DNA of 34,747 nucleotides from an uncultured Prevotella sp. Lineage in GTDB: Bacteria > Bacteroidota > Bacteroidia > Bacteroidales > Bacteroidaceae. Made by a program: the position numbers and the translations under genes. The DNA lies in the NCBI GenBank assembly GCA_900557035.1, contig USRA01000014.1, positions 1 through 34,747 of the forward strand, written 5' to 3'. Below are positions 32,249 through 34,747 of the stretch, in pieces. The notes beneath the pieces were generated by a model. The model was not told the DNA's origin, ran no database searches, and saw only the letters and a program-made list of their open reading frames with translations. How positions within the stretch are numbered: position 1 is the first letter of the stretch; the number at the start of each line of letters is the position of its first letter.

Positions 32249-34117
32249 ATGGTAGATTTATTCAATTATACCCGCCGTGCCTCTTCCGTGGCACATATCG
32301 GAGCCCTCGACCTGGGTGGCGACAACCCTATCCGCATCCAGTCGATGACCACCACCAATACCAATGATACCGAGGCTTGCGTCCGCCAGGCAGAGGAAAT
32401 CATCAAGGCTGGCGGCGAACTGGTGCGTTTCACCACACAGGGTTCCCGCGAGGCAGAGAACATGAAGAACATCAATGCTGGCATTCGTGCCGACGGCTAT
32501 CAGACTCCACTCGTTGCCGATGTTCACTTCAATCCTAACGTTGCTGATGTAGCAGCTCTCTATTGTGAGAAAGTGCGCGTCAACCCTGGCAATTACGTGG
32601 ATCCTGCCCGCAAGTTCATCAAGCAGGAATATACTGATGAGGAGTACGCCCACGAACTCCAGAAGATAGAGGAGCGCTTCGTGCCATTCCTCAACATCTG
32701 CAAGGAGCATCATACAGCCATCCGCATCGGCGTGAACCACGGTTCACTCTCCGACCGCATCCGCAACCGCTACGGCGATACCCCTGAGGGCATCGTAGAG
32801 AGCTGTCTGGAGTTCCTCCGCATCTGCAAGAAGGAGAATTTCCACGATGTAGTTATCAGCATCAAGTCATCCAATACCGTAGTGATGGTTCGCTCCATGC
32901 GCCTCCTGGTCAGCGAGATGGAGAAGGAAGGCATGAATTACCCACTCCACCTCGGCGTAACCGAAGCAGGCGAAGGCGAGGATGGCAGAATCAAGAGTGC
33001 TGTAGGTATCGGTGCCCTGCTGGCTGACGGCATCGGCGATACCGTTCGTGTAAGCCTCAGCGAAGAGCCGGCTGCAGAGATTCCTGTAGCTCGCCACCTG
33101 GTGGATTACATCGGCAGAAAGAAGGGTCAGCTGCTCATCCCGGCTGCAGCTTGTCCTAGCTTCGACTGGCTGCGCCCTACCCGTCGCGAAACCGTGGCTG
33201 TAGGCAATATCGGCGGCAACAACGTTCCTGTGGTTATCAGCAACCGAATCAACGGCGAGAGCACCGTATGTGAAAACAAGGATGCTACGCCGGATTATAT
33301 CTATATCGGCGGCAAGATGCCTCAGCAGTTTGTGCCTGGTCAGAGCTACATCGTAGATTACAACGTTTACGAGACGCAGAACAGTAAGCCTGAAACCACA
33401 GGTGCCAAGCTCTACCCCATCTTCCCTGCTATGGCAATGCCGCTCATCGCCAGCATCAAGGCCGACGTGAAGTTCCTCACCCTGCAGTTTGGTACTCCAG
33501 CCGAGGAATACATCGCCTGTCTGAAGGCTCATCCAGAGGTGGTAGTTATCTGCGTCAGCAATCATCAGAACCGCCTGGGCGACCAGCGTGCATTGGTTCA
33601 CGAGATGATGAATGCCGGCTTGAAGAACCCTGTAATCTTTGCCGAGATGTACCAGCACGGCAAGGAGGAGAAGAGCGACTTCCAGCTGGAGGCAGCTGCC
33701 GATATGGGTGCCTTGATGATTGATGGTTTAACGGATGGTATCTGGCTGATGAACAATGGCGACATCCCTGCCCAGACCATCGACGAGACCGCCTTCGGCA
33801 TTCTTCAGGCAGCCCGTCTGCGCACCAGCAAGACCGAATATATCAGCTGTCCTGGTTGTGGCAGAACCCTCTATGATCTTCGTGAAACCATCGCTAAGAT
33901 CAAGGAGGCAACCAAGCATCTCAAGGGCTTGAAGATTGGTATCATGGGCTGCATCGTGAATGGTCCAGGCGAAATGGCGGATGCCGATTACGGCTACGTA
34001 GGCGCCGGTCCTAACCGTGTAAGCCTCTACCGCAAGCAGGTTTGCGTAGAAAAGAACATTCCGCAGGAGGTGGCAGTAGAGCATCTGCTCGCCCTCATCG
34101 ACTCGGATAAGCAATAA
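32249..34117 (+). CDS. ispG: 4-hydroxy-3-methylbut-2-enyl diphosphate synthase (long form)
   Basis: MEP isoprenoid pathway: converts MEcPP to HMBPP with a 4Fe-4S cluster. 622 residues, the long three-domain form seen in Bacteroidota, Chlamydiae and plants (short enterobacterial IspG has about 370). The N-terminal TIM barrel starts at IRIQSMTTTNTNDTEACVRQ; a large insert occupies about 280-515; the C-terminal cluster domain has C534 and C537 (SCPGCGRTL) and C568 (MGCIVNGPGE), with the conserved Glu of NGPGE supplying the fourth ligand. With the prenyl synthase gene in this window it makes isoprenoid chains. Confidence 0.97.
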   Translation: MVDLFNYTRRASSVAHIGALDLGGDNPIRIQSMTTTNTNDTEACVRQAEEIIKAGGELVRFTTQGSREAENMKNINAGIRADGYQTPLVADVHFNPNVADVAALYCEKVRVNPGNYVDPARKFIKQEYTDEEYAHELQKIEERFVPFLNICKEHHTAIRIGVNHGSLSDRIRNRYGDTPEGIVESCLEFLRICKKENFHDVVISIKSSNTVVMVRSMRLLVSEMEKEGMNYPLHLGVTEAGEGEDGRIKSAVGIGALLADGIGDTVRVSLSEEPAAEIPVARHLVDYIGRKKGQLLIPAAACPSFDWLRPTRRETVAVGNIGGNNVPVVISNRINGESTVCENKDATPDYIYIGGKMPQQFVPGQSYIVDYNVYETQNSKPETTGAKLYPIFPAMAMPLIASIKADVKFLTLQFGTPAEEYIACLKAHPEVVVICVSNHQNRLGDQRALVHEMMNAGLKNPVIFAEMYQHGKEEKSDFQLEAAADMGALMIDGLTDGIWLMNNGDIPAQTIDETAFGILQAARLRTSKTEYISCPGCGRTLYDLRETIAKIKEATKHLKGLKIGIMGCIVNGPGEMADADYGYVGAGPNRVSLYRKQVCVEKNIPQEVAVEHLLALIDSDKQ

Positions 34118-34151
34118 TTCGGCTCTTCTGAATAAGAGCAATCCCCCAGAT

Positions 34152-34189
34152 AAAAGAGGAAATGCCGTTCCTGCATTTCCTCTTTTTTT
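34152..34189 (+). terminator. ispG terminator
   Basis: A perfect 14-bp stem, AAAAGAGGAAATGC (34152-34165) with GCATTTCCTCTTTT (34173-34186), loop 7 nt, followed by T-rich sequence. Confidence 0.9.
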
Positions 34190-34194
34190 AAAAT

Positions 34195-34394
34195 AAATGA
34201 CTCAGTGACTCAGTGACTCAGTGACTCAGTTTATTTCAAGCCCCTATTTGGTCTATTTTCTGCTTACAGATTGTAAGCATATATATTATATATTATATAT
34301 ATATTTATATATATAATATATCTACTATAAAGAGGGTAGAACATACGGTCGGAAATAAACTGAGTCACTGAGTCACTGAGTCACTGAGTCATTT
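34195..34394. repeat. Perfect 43-bp inverted repeat of 8-bp units around an AT-rich core
   Basis: The arms 34195-34237 and 34352-34394 are exact reverse complements. Each holds four tandem copies of the 8-mer TGACTCAG (or its complement) plus TTTATTTC. The 114-bp core carries GCTTAC-AGATT-GTAAGC (34262-34278) and about 45 bp of alternating A/T. It is able to form a cruciform. No coding sequence inside. No target-site duplication is evident at the ends. Confidence 0.92.
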
Positions 34395-34747
34395 TTGCTG
34401 CTGATGGATATTCTACTTAACTATCTTACTGGAAGAACTTTAAGACAAAAAACTATATTTCCGGAAACACAACTCAACGCTTCTTTCTTCTAAAAACTAC
34501 GAGTTAGGATTATTAACATAAAGCTCTAAAGCAGCCAAAGGAGAATAAGAGAAGTTGGAACGTAAACAGTTGGGAATAAGCAGATTTGCACAAAGTTGCC
34601 AAATCGGCATAAAGCAAGCGAGTGAGGAATATTGAAGTAGTTCAGTTACTAAATCGTGAGCCACAGTTACCTATGCAAAGCAGGTAACAATGCGGAAAGG
34701 CAACTTTGTGCATCAACGGATTTTATTGCGCTGATTCTCAATGTTTT
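34395..34747. other. Gene-free end of window with a second inverted repeat
   Basis: No convincing open frame on either strand. A 14-bp inverted repeat, 34587-34600 with 34699-34712 (TGCACAAAGTTGCC and its complement), encloses 98 bp that contain GTTACC...GGTAAC (34666-34671 with 34683-34688). It may be a dispersed repeat or the start of an RNA or element running beyond the window. Confidence 0.5.

Noticed and set aside
34198..34391. CRISPR array
   Set aside because: The 8-bp units are in direct contact without spacers and are mirrored, not repeated in one direction with unique spacers.

Overview
The window looks like chromosomal DNA from a gut Bacteroidota, most probably the Prevotella/Segatella group. 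The signs are promoters with the Bacteroidota -7 element TAnnTTTG (several with a TTTG about 20 bp upstream), few Shine-Dalgarno sequences, the long plant/Chlamydia-type IspG, a secreted GH29 fucosidase, an anaerobe-type rubredoxin/superoxide reductase pair, and secreted caspase and transglutaminase proteins. The genus is an inference from gene content. No phage, insertion sequence, CRISPR array, rRNA or tRNA was seen.

Layout. 1-6850: mnmG, apt, uvrC, dtd, a MazG-like pyrophosphohydrolase and deoC, all on +. Two near-perfect parS (ParB-binding) sites flank apt, which suggests this end lies in the origin domain. 6897-10723: a minus-strand polyprenyl synthase divergent from polA. 11029-17425: a plus-strand cluster of four exported proteins (LPP20-like; beta-propeller with an OmpA-like end; TPR plus caspase peptidase; DUF4384), converging on a large exported transglutaminase (17547-20213, minus). 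20427-23697: cutC, a minus-strand alpha-L-fucosidase, then a rubredoxin (too short for many gene callers) with a two-iron superoxide reductase. 23803-24640: an HEPN/MNT toxin-antitoxin pair (minus). 24809-28001: ychF, lgt and a lipoprotein with a papain fold whose catalytic Cys is Ser. 28002-28728: no protein gene, but a well-formed promoter, two CRP/FNR-like palindromes, C-poor repeats and a strong terminator, together predicting an independent ncRNA of about 425 nt. 28729-34117: an unknown conserved protein, rpoN, a PAP2-like membrane protein, purE and ispG. 34118-34747: no gene; a perfect 43-bp inverted repeat built of 8-bp units, and a second smaller inverted repeat.

Most genes are housekeeping: tRNA modification and quality control, purine salvage and synthesis, repair, isoprenoid precursors, lipoprotein maturation. 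The parts most worth following up are the predicted ncRNA unit, the caspase/propeller/DUF4384 cluster with a module shared between two of its proteins, the Cys-to-Ser papain-like lipoprotein, the paired parS sites (one inside a terminator hairpin), and a recurring pattern in which the last codons and stop of a gene are repeated in degenerate form in the spacer behind it (mnmG, the MazG-like gene, the 28729 gene, the MNT gene and perhaps apt).
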